From Polytrichum commune (taxonomy: Eukaryota; Streptophyta; Polytrichopsida; Polytrichales; Polytrichaceae): a stretch of DNA of 64,000 nucleotides. Location: assembly GCA_950295325.1 (NCBI GenBank), contig OX485804.1, positions 27,592,001 through 27,656,000 on the forward strand, given 5' to 3'. Positions 35,271-47,300 of the stretch are shown in pieces. The translations under genes and the position numbers were made by a program. Positions within the stretch are counted from its first letter, which is position 1. Each line of letters begins with the position of its first letter. The notes under the pieces were generated by a model, which did no database searches, was not told where the DNA came from, and saw only the letters and a program-made list of their open reading frames with translations.

Positions 35271-38200
35271 ATTCAGCAATAATGTTACTAATTTATTTTT
35301 GAATCCATATAAATTTTGTTTGATAATAACCATAAGATAGATAAACAGACGTACAATAAGTGAGATTTTTTTTTATCTTATGTTCTTTATATACGTTGCT
35401 TTTGATTTTCTATTCTCATTTGTGTATTAGTTCTTATAGAATTATATATCAAAAAATAATATATTTATATAGACGGTTATGATAGTTCATGTAGTCCTAC
35501 TAGTATTTAAAACATAATGATATTTTTGGAGAAAAATACCGAACGCATATATCCATGTTTCATGTTGTTTTGATAGTTTCCTTTATGGTCCGAGTTACTT
35601 AAAATTATCTTAATCAAATTGAATTAAAGGTGTCTGAAAATTATTATGTTGTGTACTTGAAATAATAAAATGTGTAAAGTTGATTTTTAGAAGAAATGTT
35701 TTTTACGTCGATATATTATTATTTTATTATATTCAAAATGTGTAATTATGATTCGAAAATGTACAAAAGATATCATACATATATATTATATTGCCGCAAA
35801 TATACCTAAATAATTAAATTAGATAAAATTCATAATTTAATATCATCTAAAATCATACACATGCTGGAATGAATAAAACATGTTAAATATGAATTTTATA
35901 GTTATAATTTCAATGTGTTTATGTTAAAAAATTCCGAAGCACCAAAGATAAATAGACTAACAATATGAAGAATATAAAATATCTAATATTTGAACATTAA
36001 TTATTTAATTTTATAATTAAATGCTTCCGATGGTAGTTTGATAACTTCTTTAAAAATATTTTTTTAATGTTTATTATGAGTTGGAGTTTAAACGCCATTC
36101 GAAAATTTTGTTGAAATACAATAATAATATCCTTGAATGAATTCATTGGTATATTCTTATGGAATGTTATGATTTTGTGCCCCAATCAACCAAACTTATT
36201 CAAATTATGGTCTTGGGTGGCTGTTATTCCCAAATGCACATCGCGAAAAAAATATGTGACAATATAATAAATTTTTTCTTACTATTCAATAAAAGAAGAT
36301 AAAAAAAATATTCGAGATTTTATAGGACAATCTATCTTCATTATTTGCTAATATATATATAATAAAAATGACAATGATTTTGTAAATTTTTTAAAGCTTT
36401 ACAATTCATGACATTAGTAATTTTATTCAAATTAATAAATTATGGATTAACATTTACAACTGTATTTCTAATGAGAATGATTTATCTTTTAAGGCATTGG
36501 ATCATGTAAGTATAGGCCTTGAATAGAAACTTGTACTAGAATAATAATAATAATAATAAAATACAAAGAATTAAGTTCATTGTTTGGTATCCCAATATTT
36601 TCTTGTATTTTATCAACACTTCGAAATGTTATATATAAAATATATTATTTTCTATTATTGATTTTTTTCATATTTTTATGAACAATTCAAATGCTTTATG
36701 AACCTCGGTAAAATAATTACTTTGATATTTAGTATTTAGTATTTATTTTATTTATTTAATCTAGGTATATTGTTAGATTTGATTGATTAATGATATTTTA
36801 ATTTATGATTTAATCGGTGATTAGATGTTTTATTATGATATTGATTTTTTACGTAAATTTTATGAGTTGGTAGAATATAAATAGATTAGTTGTAGATGTA
36901 GATGGGCAGAGATGAACTGCTTTCAAATTTTAAAACGGATTGTCATATACAACTTTGAAGGAAAATATCAGACGAAATACGAACATATTTTTGGAGGGAT
37001 AATGAATCGTCAAGTCATTCTTCCAACAAGCTTAAATTTGCCTCAAAGAATTTGTAATGAGGTAATAACGGTCATTTGAATATTAAAATGTCAGTTGCCT
37101 TCAATTTTTAGAGCTGGTTGTCAAAGGCAAATTTGAACTGCAAGATTGAACAAAATACAGAGAAGATGAAACTGATTTTTAGAGATGTGTTGAATCCTGA
37201 AGTTGCGCTTTCAAAAAATTTAAATTGGGCTCAAACAAATTTAGGACAAGATAATAACAATGATCTGAACATCACGAAGTTAGTTGTTTTCAATTTTTAG
37301 TGCAACATTTAGAGTCAATTTTAGAAGATAAAATTCGTTGAATTATGAAAACTTAGGAACTGATTTTTCAACGGTTGGTGGATTGTCAAGCAAAGCTTCG
37401 AACAAGTTTAAGTTCGTCTGAAAGGTATTTCAAACGAGGTAGTAACGGCCATTTAACTATTACAAAATTAGCTGCTATAAAGGGCATAACTTTACAACTA
37501 CAAAAGGGATTAACACTAAGTGATGGTGGTTCATAATTTATTTTTCTTAATTATCAAATTGTGGTATTATTATCATAGTATTAAGTAGACATATAAGTTT
37601 TAAAATTTTGAATTAGTATATTTGAATAATGATACCGGCAGGCCATCCGGTTGTATTTGCGTTAGTTGGAAAGATAAGATAAGAGTATAATTATTTATCT
37701 TTATTTTATATTGTTAACCACAGTGATAAGATATTTCGAAGATTGTATTAGTGAATTGTTGATATAGTATGGTAGTCTATACTTAAATTTTTCGATTGTG
37801 ATGTATTTTATTTAAATATAATGAATAAGGTCTAATTGTAATAATATGTAGTTAGTTATGAAGTCTATGTTTGGAGATATTTTAAAATAAATTCCAATCA
37901 CATCTGGCCAATTTTTTTAATGCATCGGACGCTAGCCTATCAAAGTGTTCAATTTTAAAATTTTAATTTAATTTAAATCAATCTAATATGATTCTATAAC
38001 ATTTGTTGTATGCTTTAGATTTATAGGAACCTTAAAATTTGACCATTATAATATAATCTAATATTGAATTTAAAAATAAATATTATATAAATATGGAGGT
38101 TATACATGATTGAGAAAAATAAAAAATTACATTCAAAATATTCATATTTTATGAGTTTGATTATAGTAGAACTTCGCAAATATTTAAAATTGAGTGGATG

Positions 38201-39691
38201 GATAATGTAGAATAAATGTACATCAAATTTCTAAGGCAGAAAAATACATAATAGACAAGCAATATTTTGCAAAATACTTCGATGTCACTACCAATTGATC
38301 CTTCAATGTGTCTCGAAAATAATATTTTGAGATGATTTAAAGTTTATAAATAAAAACAAAATAATTATATTATGAAAATTTTGTTTTTTTGGTTTCTCTA
38401 AATTAATGTATAATAGCTATAATTTGTATCATTGTGAGAAGGTTACAAAAAATAAATAGAAAACAAATTAAGCAAAATAATCTAAAATCGCCTAAAATAC
38501 TTTAGTCTAATTCATAAGTTCCTTAGAGCAAATTGGAACTTCTTGTGGTAGATGTGACTGTACAAATAGAAATTATGTAGGGTTAGGATTATCCACCCAA
38601 ATTTTTAGTTGTTCATGTATCCAAGATTAAAAAATTATAATATGATAATATTAATAACAATTTTTCCTCCCAAAAATTTATAAGAAAATAAGTATTGAGA
38701 TGGAAACATGTTAGAATTCCATTGTAATTAATAAAAGAAGATAGTAGAATACGGCTACAATAACTTTGCAATCAAAACGGCCAATGCAAAGTCATATGTT
38801 AAAAAGAAACGTCATAAAAATATGAAATAAATACGCTTAATATGATTACTTATTTTGATTGGACACTGATAATTAAATTACATGTGGTTGAGTTTGGCCT
38901 TAATAATGTACACCAAAATAACATGTGTTGAAAAAATGTAAGTTGGACTATGTGTTCAAATTTGAATATAAAATATAATCAAGGTAGTTGCACTTTTTTT
39001 TCGTGGTCTATGTGTACTTGTAAAATTAAGTATAAAGTGGAAAAAAATATGTATTAATTTATATCCTAATAATAAAAATAAAAATAAATCAATAATAATA
39101 AAAAATAGACATAACATGATTTATGTTCGCATATAATTTGTTCACCACGTAGGACGTTGTGACATAAATAAATGAGTGGAGGCTCCAACAAACAACCATG
39201 AATTTTACATATTTTATATTAGATTGATGACTTGTGTTAAATAAACATTGGAAGTTACATGCTTAATATTCGTTACCCAATATAGACTCAATAATTAACA
39301 TGTATGGGAAGACGTAAACGATCATCAAATATTAATTTTGTTAGGGAATAAGATGTTAATATGAATAATTTATAACAAATTTTATAAAAACAATATTAAC
39401 TTTGTTAGGATATAAAATATTAAAATGAATTCAAAAAGTACGAGGAAAATGACTACATGTACAATATGGATTCCCTAATTATCTCACATTCATTGAGTAT
39501 TTCATATTTTTCGATAAATAAGTGCATAGACAAATATATATAAATAATATTTGTATGCATTATTTTGTGATCCCTTGTTCTTACAATCATGACATGTTAG
39601 AAAACTTAAAAATAATTTAGTGAAGAAGCAAAAATCATCCCATGCAAACATGATGTATGTTGAAGGTGGGACGCACAAATAGATACCCCTA
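35271..39691. other. 4.4-kb strongly AT-rich block without genes
   Basis: A and T dominate throughout, clearly beyond the flanking DNA, with many (AT)n and poly-A/T patches. No open frame carries recognisable motifs. The only structure seen is the tandem repeat at 36985-37480. It lies between the MULE pseudogene and a solo LTR. Confidence 0.7.
36985..37480. repeat. ~188-bp degenerate tandem repeat, about three units
   Basis: The landmark ATTTTTGGAGGGATAATGAA at 36988 recurs as GATTTTTAGAGATGTGTTGA near 37172 and GATTTTTCAACGGTTGGTGG near 37362. Each is followed 70-90 bases later by GAGGTARTAACGGYCATTT or a decayed form. Periods are about 184 and 190 bp. Confidence 0.65.
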
Positions 39692-40651
39692 TGTTGCAAC
39701 CCTCGATAGCTTCACTTGACTAATTTAATCATTTTGATTTCTAACAAGGGTGACGAGCGTTAATCCTTCGCATTCCGCCATGCTAATGGTTAGCTCCCCA
39801 TACCGCGGACCTTATAATTCATAGGAGGGGAACCAACCCTCCTACTTTGTTTTCGGAACTCACCCCTTAATCGGTGACCAATTCTTAAATGTTGAAGTCT
39901 AATCATATGTTAATCATCGCATTGCCGGAGCATTATTATAACAACCCGAACCATACTAGACAACTATATCCTCACATTGGGCCAATGCCCATGGAAGCTG
40001 TGCCGTTCGGCCTCGGGTGGGTTCAGCCACACCACCTCACCCATATAAGCCTTTAGGTCTTTTGGCAGGGCCCTACCTAACCGTCAAGAAATCTTTTGTC
40101 TCTCTATCAAGAGTTGGGGCCAAGTAGATATTTCCCCTTAGCCAATTGGGCTAGAAGCCCCCAACAGCTTCATAACACCATAACTTCTTTGTATGATCTT
40201 GGATGCTAACAAGCGACCACTCCATTGTCATCTAAGTTTCACGTAGATGCTAGTGAACCCCTCACTTGCCCCATTCTAGGGAGTCTTGAGGAAGGTATGC
40301 GTGTTCAAACCTTGGCAGTCCCAGGAGGCACTTCCACTCCATTGTTGTACCAGGGCGTTGTCATGGGACATCACCCCACTCAAATGGCCATATCTCCTAG
40401 CTCACACCTGCGATTGAGGTGTTTTTGATCATTCTAGAATCAATACGCCATAAGCTACGCATAGCCAATGACCTTACCCTCACGACTCCTAGTGTCCGTG
40501 GTTGGGAGACATTCCCAACTCCCGGGGCCCTCACCCACACTAGGATCACTTGGGCCCTCTTACCAACGGTGGCACAAGTCCTGGGTGTTACTCCGGGATC
40601 CCCCTTAAGTCCATGGTGTTTTGGGCACTCCTCATGGAGTGGTGCGCGACA
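39692..40651 (+). mobile_element. Solo LTR, copy 2 (960 bp), perfect target duplication
   Basis: It starts TGTTGCAACCCTC and ends GGTGCGCGACA. CCCTA stands on both sides (39687-39691 and 40652-40656), a perfect 5-bp duplication. It has the same orientation as copy 1. The separate duplications show two independent solo LTRs rather than the two ends of one element. Confidence 0.92.
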
Positions 40652-40787
40652 CCCTATGTGACCACAATGGGTGAAGGGGTCTTTTTACTAAGAAATTCTA
40701 TAATAGGTGCAGTTACCTAAGGAGACCTTACATGATTCGGAATATTCACTAAGAAAATTAATAATCTCTATTTTTGACAATGTTTAT

Positions 40788-41110
40788 GATTTTTGTTTTA
40801 ACTTAAAGAATCTTCATTTTGATAGTGAATAGAATATTTATACGAGCTTCTCTAATTATGATGAAGATGGCTACGGGCACAATTTGAATTTGCTAATCAT
40901 CTCGCACTAATTGCATGTTTGGCATCCTAGAATCCTACTACAAGAAATAGGTGCAAAAAGAAAATGTCCGTTTAATACCCGGTTATCTTAAAATGTTGGG
41001 CGAAGTTGGAAGTGCCCACATTGCTTTCAAATTGTGAATTCACGTGTGAGTACATTAAGATTTGACCCCGTCTTTGTCGTCCTTTGCCACCTAGTAAGTA
41101 AGCCTATCTA
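40788..41110 (-). repeat. Dispersed repeat R2, inverted copy
   Basis: This is the reverse complement of 30880-31213 over about 330 bases. It is followed by CGCCTAGCCCGCCTAGCCC, the counterpart of the GGCTAGG repeats at 30810-30900. Confidence 0.75.
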
Positions 41111-42104
41111 GTTGCCTAGCCCGCCTAGCCCGCCTAGCCCCAACAAGACCCTAAAGCCGGCCTCCTTGAAAAAGACATAAGGCCCGCGGCCCCACCTCGC
41201 CTTGGTGGCGAGCACCACCCACTGTCCCCACCACCTAGGACCACTAAGGCCCTTGAATGGCCCTTGGTGGATCAACGGCTTGGATGCACCATGCCTGCGA
41301 CCACACAAGGCCCATTCACAATGCCTCAGTGACGTGGGTTGCCCAATGAATACCGTTCTCAATCTATAGTATGGGCATGTTAGAAAAAGAACTTTCCGAC
41401 TAATCTAAGGGTGACTGCCACATGGCTTGATAGTGTGAATAAATAATAATGTAAGCTCCCACTTCTTAGTTAGCAAAATTAGTATCAAACAGAAGCAACA
41501 GAGAACACTTGGTTTTTCTTATCAAGTGTTATGATTCCTCCTCCACCAATGTTGTCGTTGCCGCCTCTCTCTGTTGTTTGTAGATTTTGAGAGCCTTCTT
41601 GCTCCCCCAATAACCTACTCAACATGTTATGAATGAGGATGAATAAATCGAGCTTAGAATCTTTGTTTGGACATACCAACACGAAGATCTAGCTCGGACA
41701 CGAAGTTTACTTAATGCCTTTTCAGTCCGGAGTTTGTCCTTGCTGCTAAGCCTAGCTGGCATATTACGTGGCACATACAAAAAAATAATTCAGGATTTGA
41801 ACTCCAAGCCACAATTAAAACTTAAGAACCCACCTTTGTCGGCTAAAATCTTGGGCCGCTAATAATGCAACGTCCATGCACTCCAGTGGCCGCTCTCGAT
41901 CATTAGCTAACCGTGACTTCGTGCCTACATTAGCTTGGCAGCAATGGTAGTTGCGAAGTTTTAGCTGCAGCCTGCCTTCAATGTCCAGCATCCATGTAAG
42001 GGTGTGAATCCCCTTCCCGAACTCTGCAGAGCGGGATGGGCCGATTAAATCCGTTATAGCTGCAATTGCTCTTTATTTTTTGCGCTGGTAGGTTCTGAGC
42101 TCTG
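41111..42104. other. Anonymous intergenic DNA
   Basis: Small open frames here have no recognisable features. No RNA gene or structured repeat was identified. Confidence 0.45.
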
Positions 42105-42323
42105 CAATGAACGGGGAGAACCGGCTGCTAGTTACAGATTGAGTTTGAGAAATAACCCTCTGAAGTTCAAGAATCCAGGAAAATAACTGATCATTTTAGA
42201 GCAATCTGTGGATACAACTCAACTTATTGAAGAAAAACCGGAAGGATCAAAACATGTAACCGGCTGGACTTGCGGAAACACTAGGATTTTGACTGATTAT
42301 GCCCAAAATCCTCCTGGACACTG
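42105..42323 (+). mobile_element. hAT-like MITE
   Basis: It begins CAATGAACGGGGAGAACCGG and ends TCCTGGACACTG. The adjacent 8-mers GAGCTCTG and AAGCTCTA agree at 6 of 8. This is one of the clearest copies of the family. DNA from 42324 to about 42930 shows no gene. Confidence 0.8.
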
Positions 42324-42929
42324 AAGCTCTAGGTTTTGTCACCTTGATTCGGCTGGCCATTGCCCGAACAAGCATCTCTGCATTCATAAAAGCGGTTTCA
42401 ATCACCTGGATTCGGTGGAGCCAAGTCGAATTGCAATCATCTAGGGCGAGGAGGCAATCAATGTGGCACCTGGACACGATTCCGAAGAGCTCTACACATT
42501 GGATTCACTTGGCATTGGTAGTGGCAACTCAAATTCATTCTCGAAGGTTGTGCATTGGTTTACATACTGAGTGAAGAACTGGCTGTTGCAAAAAGCTGTG
42601 AGCTTTCGAAAATATGGCATCTTCGGTTGAATACTGGGCCACATACTCGCAGAAATCAGTCACCTCACAGCATTCAACTTGGTTTTCAAGACAGCATGCT
42701 TAGCTTGAAGGTGAGTGAATGAGCAGGAATGAGGGAGGAGAAAGAGGAAAAAAAAAAGGTGCCAAAGTCTTACGGTTGAAATCGTAACTGTATCAGTTCT
42801 TTCACTTGTGTAGGTGCTCAGAGAATTGAAGGGAGCAGTATTGAATGTTCACCACAGAGATGTTGTGTGGAAGAGTGGAAGATGTCCCAAGTGAGGGGAC
42901 TTGGCATAACATGTATGGAATACAATATG

Positions 42930-44110
42930 CACGGTTGCCTTGCCTTGGCAACCGCTACCGTCGCCGCCGCAGCCTGGCAGTCCCGGCCGCACCGTGGCGC
43001 TCGCCGCCGCAGCATGGGGAAAGGACTAGCTACGCTTTGACAGGTGGTAACTGGCCATTGCAGATGAAGCGCATCTGCAAGACCGGCCATTGCAGGTCAA
43101 CATAGGACATCGTGCCGGACGGGCTTCGAGGGCTTGCCCGTGAAAAAAATGGGGGAGCGGATCGCTGTGTCCCGCTCCGTAGCCTGTGTCCATGCCTCAG
43201 CTCCAAGGCCAAGGCATTACTCACCATGATCCATCGTCTTTGCAATCTGGAACACATCAACGCTGGCACGACTGTTTGTCCTTGTGAAAATATGCGATCG
43301 GATAGTTAAGCTTAGACACACTCAAACATCACTGATAGCAACAGAATGTCAATCGCCAGATAGCTCGTAACCTCTAACCTCTAACCTCGTAAGACCAGGA
43401 GTGACATTTGAGCACATAATCATTGACGACCACTCGATATCCTGATTATGCAGCTACACAATCATCAAACTGCCTTCAATTGTAGATGGTGGAGGATAAT
43501 AATACTTTTGAGTTCGTGAATGTCGCATCTTCGTTTCTCATGTAAGATGGGTGCTAAATGATTACTTAAATGGCTATGATTAAGCTTTGGGCCAATTGCC
43601 AATTGATGTGTTGTGTGTGTGATGCGATGTGAAATGGAACTCACATCATGAGTTATCACATATTAGGTCCTTGAGGTTGATTAGGTCAATGAGTTTCTGT
43701 GTGTGATGCGATGTAAAATGGCACTCACATCATGAGTATTTGTGTGTGATGCGATGTGAAATGACACTCACATCATGAGTTATCACATATTTGGCCCTTG
43801 AGGTTGATTTGCTCAATGACTTTGTGTGTGTGATGCGATGTAACATGGCACTCACATCATGAGTTTCTATGTGTGATGCGATTTTCTATGTGTCCCCGTC
43901 TCTTTGGGGAGGGAACGTCATAACCCCTACATTTTCCTCGGGCAAGTTTGGCTGCCCGGGCGATGCTTGGCAACTGGTTACCACGATAGCCGCCCGTCAA
44001 CGAGGACGGGCCGGTTTAGGGTTTGCAGGCGCCATGCTGCAGTGAGCGTCGCAGCGACCGCCAGGCTGTGGCGGCGACGGTAGCAGCAACCAACGCCAGG
44101 CTGCTAAAAA
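42930..44110. repeat. GC-rich inverted repeat pair flanking ~1.0 kb
   Basis: GCTACCGTCGCCGCCGCAGC near 42952 has its near reverse complement near 44065-44095 (GGCTGTGGCGGCGACGGTAG). Similarity extends over about 55 bases, through GCAGCATGG. The pair may be the ends of one element about 1.15 kb long, but no target duplication was recognised. Confidence 0.5.
43605..43885. repeat. Compound tandem repeat (about 83 + 45 bp)
   Basis: GTGTGTGATGCGATGTRAAA followed by ACTCACATCATGAG occurs four times, with a fifth partial. Long units add TTATCACATATTNGGYCCTTGAGGTTGATT and short ones lack it, so long and short units alternate with a period near 128 bp. Each core can pair GATGTG with CACATC. Confidence 0.75.
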
Positions 44111-44198
44111 GGTGATCTTAAATCCCACTGCTACAAGAAACCCGGATTTGAGCCTGCGTCAGTGTGAACGGGCACAACCTTAGAAACAAGGGCGGTTT

Positions 44199-44206
44199 TA
44201 GGGTTT
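44199..44206 (-). promoter_or_regulatory. Telo-box upstream of the hydrolase gene
   Basis: TAGGGTTT (AAACCCTA on the minus strand) lies 175 bases before the ATG at 44381, with a second copy at 44017-44024. The same motif precedes the TPR gene. Confidence 0.35.
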
Positions 44207-44380
44207 ACGACCCATGCAGGCTAAAGTCAGGTGGGGGGCCTTTATTCGAGTAGCAGACTGGACATAAAACATTTCACCACGTGTCATTATCACATTGGGC
44301 GGACCCTAGGAGACAATCCGCCCTGGAAGTCAATCACATAGCGTTCCAATCCTGCAGGAATTAGGCTGGCAGCTCAGCAC

Positions 44381-47300
44381 ATGGCCACCCTGCTGCCGTC
44401 TGCACTTGGCCATGGAGGATCGCTCCAGCTCCCAAGAAGATCACTCTACTGGATTCCGGGCACAAAGGGAAGAAAAAAGTGCTCGAATTTTACTCGACAA
44501 TTCAGATGGAACTCGATCATCCCACGGGAGTGTGGACAACTTCCTCAGAGTAAGGAAGACCGAGTTTGTCGTGGCAATCGGCGAGTAAATTGCAGAGGTT
44601 CCGCTGGCGATGGTGGAGTGGAGGATCGAGGGTTAGGCGCAGAAGTGATCAGAAGCGACGACGACGACGGGGCGATCATGTCGGCCACTCGCGGCAAGCT
44701 GCCTCAGCTGTCAGGCACCTTGTTCAAGTATGGCAACAAGTCTGTGCAGGTTCTAATTCTAACATACATAGTCCATGGTTCTTTTTGTGGATTGCATGCA
44801 TTTGAATATTATTCTAGGGCTAGGGTAGATGGTGAATTTCAATTCCAATTCCAATTTCGTCCCGCTGATGATGGAAACGGATGTTTGTTTTTGTTTTTTG
44901 TTGGCTCTTTCTGTGCTGTTCTACTGTGATCTTTGTGATTCTTGTATACCCTAAAATAATGCTGTGGGCATGTCAACGACGTTTTTCTTTTCTGTTTTTG
45001 GGTGTCCACCAATTCACTGATGTGGTTTTGATAAGAAATGGAGAATTTGTGAATTATTTTGACCAAGCTTGTGCAATTTGGAAAGCTTGTTGTATCATGC
45101 GTCGTCGGAATGTGGAGGGCCGTTGCATACTAGTCTCTGAATTAGGGTTTGGGTTTTATGCGTGAAGGTGGCATTTCGGACTGGGGATTATAAGCAGCAA
45201 GTGATCTTTATTGGCGGCCTCACCGACGGATTCTTTGCAACAGAGTGAGTTGAATTCCACCACATAATCCCCTCAAAAGGAAAATATATTTCTAATGTAA
45301 TATGTTGAAGTGATAGGCACTAATTTATAATTGTTGCAAATATTGAGAGAACATCCTGTGCAAGAATCAAGTAAATCTCCAATCGCTTAATTTGCACAGA
45401 AAGTTATTATGTACACAATGGGAGATCTTTGACCATGGGAAACAATTATTTTAAGATGCACAGAATGGCGAGAATTTAAAGCAAAGAATTTTTGGGGGTT
45501 TTTGCAATTGTTTCACAAACCTGGAAAAATACAGGTCTTTTTGCATGCAATATCACGAGTTTCATAAGCTCAAGTCATAAAGATGTAAAGCTCATCTGAC
45601 TTGTTTCATCTCCTTGTTTCAAAGAGGTAGAAGTATAGAACCCCCGATATGGTCATTTCCCTCTGAACTCCTACACCATTTTATATGTGAAGATGTCTTT
45701 AATAATGTGCATGACCACCAATTGTCTGTCATGTCAAATGCAGCTATGTGGAACCACTTTCCAAAGCTCTGGAAGCAGAGAAGTGGTCCTTGGTACAACC
45801 TCTTTTCACATCGTCGTATACAGGGTTTGGTACTTCAAGTCTGAAAGAGGTAATTCTTTTTGCTGCCTGCAATTATGACAGATAAACTTGTGAGAATCAG
45901 AGAGTCAAGTTTTTAGTTATAAAATGCTGGAATTCCCCCAATTTTTTTACAGGAATGACAAATAATGTTGGGTTAACATTTAGTGTTGGTGACACTATAC
46001 CAAGGTTTACAATTAGTATTGAGCAAGACAATCAGAATGGTGACAATAATTACCATATTTAGTGTAGTATCTACTCCATAAACAGGTGTGGTGTGCCCAT
46101 TCTTAAGTACCTCAAATAGTATATTTTTGTATTGTTTGGACTGCAGATGGATCTTAATGTTTGCCATGTGGTATTGTGTGTATAGGATGCTGTAGAGATA
46201 GAGCAGCTGATCAGTTACTTAATTTATGAGGAACACTCCGAGGGTGTCATTTTGGTTGGCCACAGTACAGGATGTCAGGTACTGCATTACATGAGTGCAA
46301 AATTATTTGCTTTCCTATATTGTGATGTCACATAGACCTTTGTGGTATTTATTGGAAGACAAGACATGTATAGAGATCGCACCTGAAGTTGAGAGATCTA
46401 ACCAAGGTACATTATTTATCAGGATATTGTCCACTATTTGCGAACTGGTGGACATTGTTCACGGGCAGTGAGGGGCGCCATTTTGCAGGTGCCGACTGCC
46501 TTCTCATTGTGCTGTGAATTCTGGATGCAAAGGGAGAAATTATGACTTGGGTGTTGTCAAGGGCAATGTCAAGAGTCTATATTTCTTTCCTGCATATGAT
46601 GTTCTGTAGACTACAAAGTTGAGGTGCCCATCTTCTACAATCTTAAAATCCATTGACATTCGTGTGAGTCCAGTTGGAATTTTCTCTTGTCAGGTCTAAC
46701 AAATCACCTCATACTTTGAAGTCCATTTCCTGCCTTACTATCTACTTTTGTCTTTCAAATTCAGGCCCCAGTCAGTGACAGAGAGTATCGTGCAACATTG
46801 CCAGAAACGCAGCCCATGCTTGAATTGGCAGAAAACATGATTAAGGATGGGAAAGGCGAGGAGTTGATGCCACGAGACGCAAGTCCTGAGGCCCCAATCA
46901 CAGCCTATAGGTACAATAGTCATACTGCTGTTAATACAAAATACTTTGTTAACCACAGTGTTGATATTCATGGTGTTCCCGTCCTTTTGACTTGATTATA
47001 CAGGTCTAAACACGGATGTCTTATAACAGGAGTGCAGTGTCTGTGTCAACCAGGTTTTCAAAGGGAATAGGTTCTCTTACATTGAAATCTCTTTCCTCGT
47101 GTACATCATACTGATAAGACTGGTCTTTGTCTTCTTATTCCATCCCCATTTGTAGGTCCTCAATGTCACCACTTTCATAGGAGGCCCATTGGATTAGTTG
47201 TAACATTCCATCCTATGTTTTGCTACTCCTCATGGATGATAGACCCCAACTTTTGCACTGCAAATAACACAATCTGAACGACTTCTTTTCTGGATTCGAC

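Noticed and set aside
32861-40651. A single 7.8-kb LTR retrotransposon bounded by the two similar ~950-bp repeats
   Set aside because: The outer flanks do not match, each repeat has its own 5-bp duplication, no primer site or polypurine tract is present, and the interior holds a MULE rather than gag/pol.
43605-43885. CRISPR-like array, because of repeats with inner dyad symmetry
   Set aside because: The spacers are themselves repeated and the context is a plant nuclear genome; this is an ordinary compound tandem repeat.
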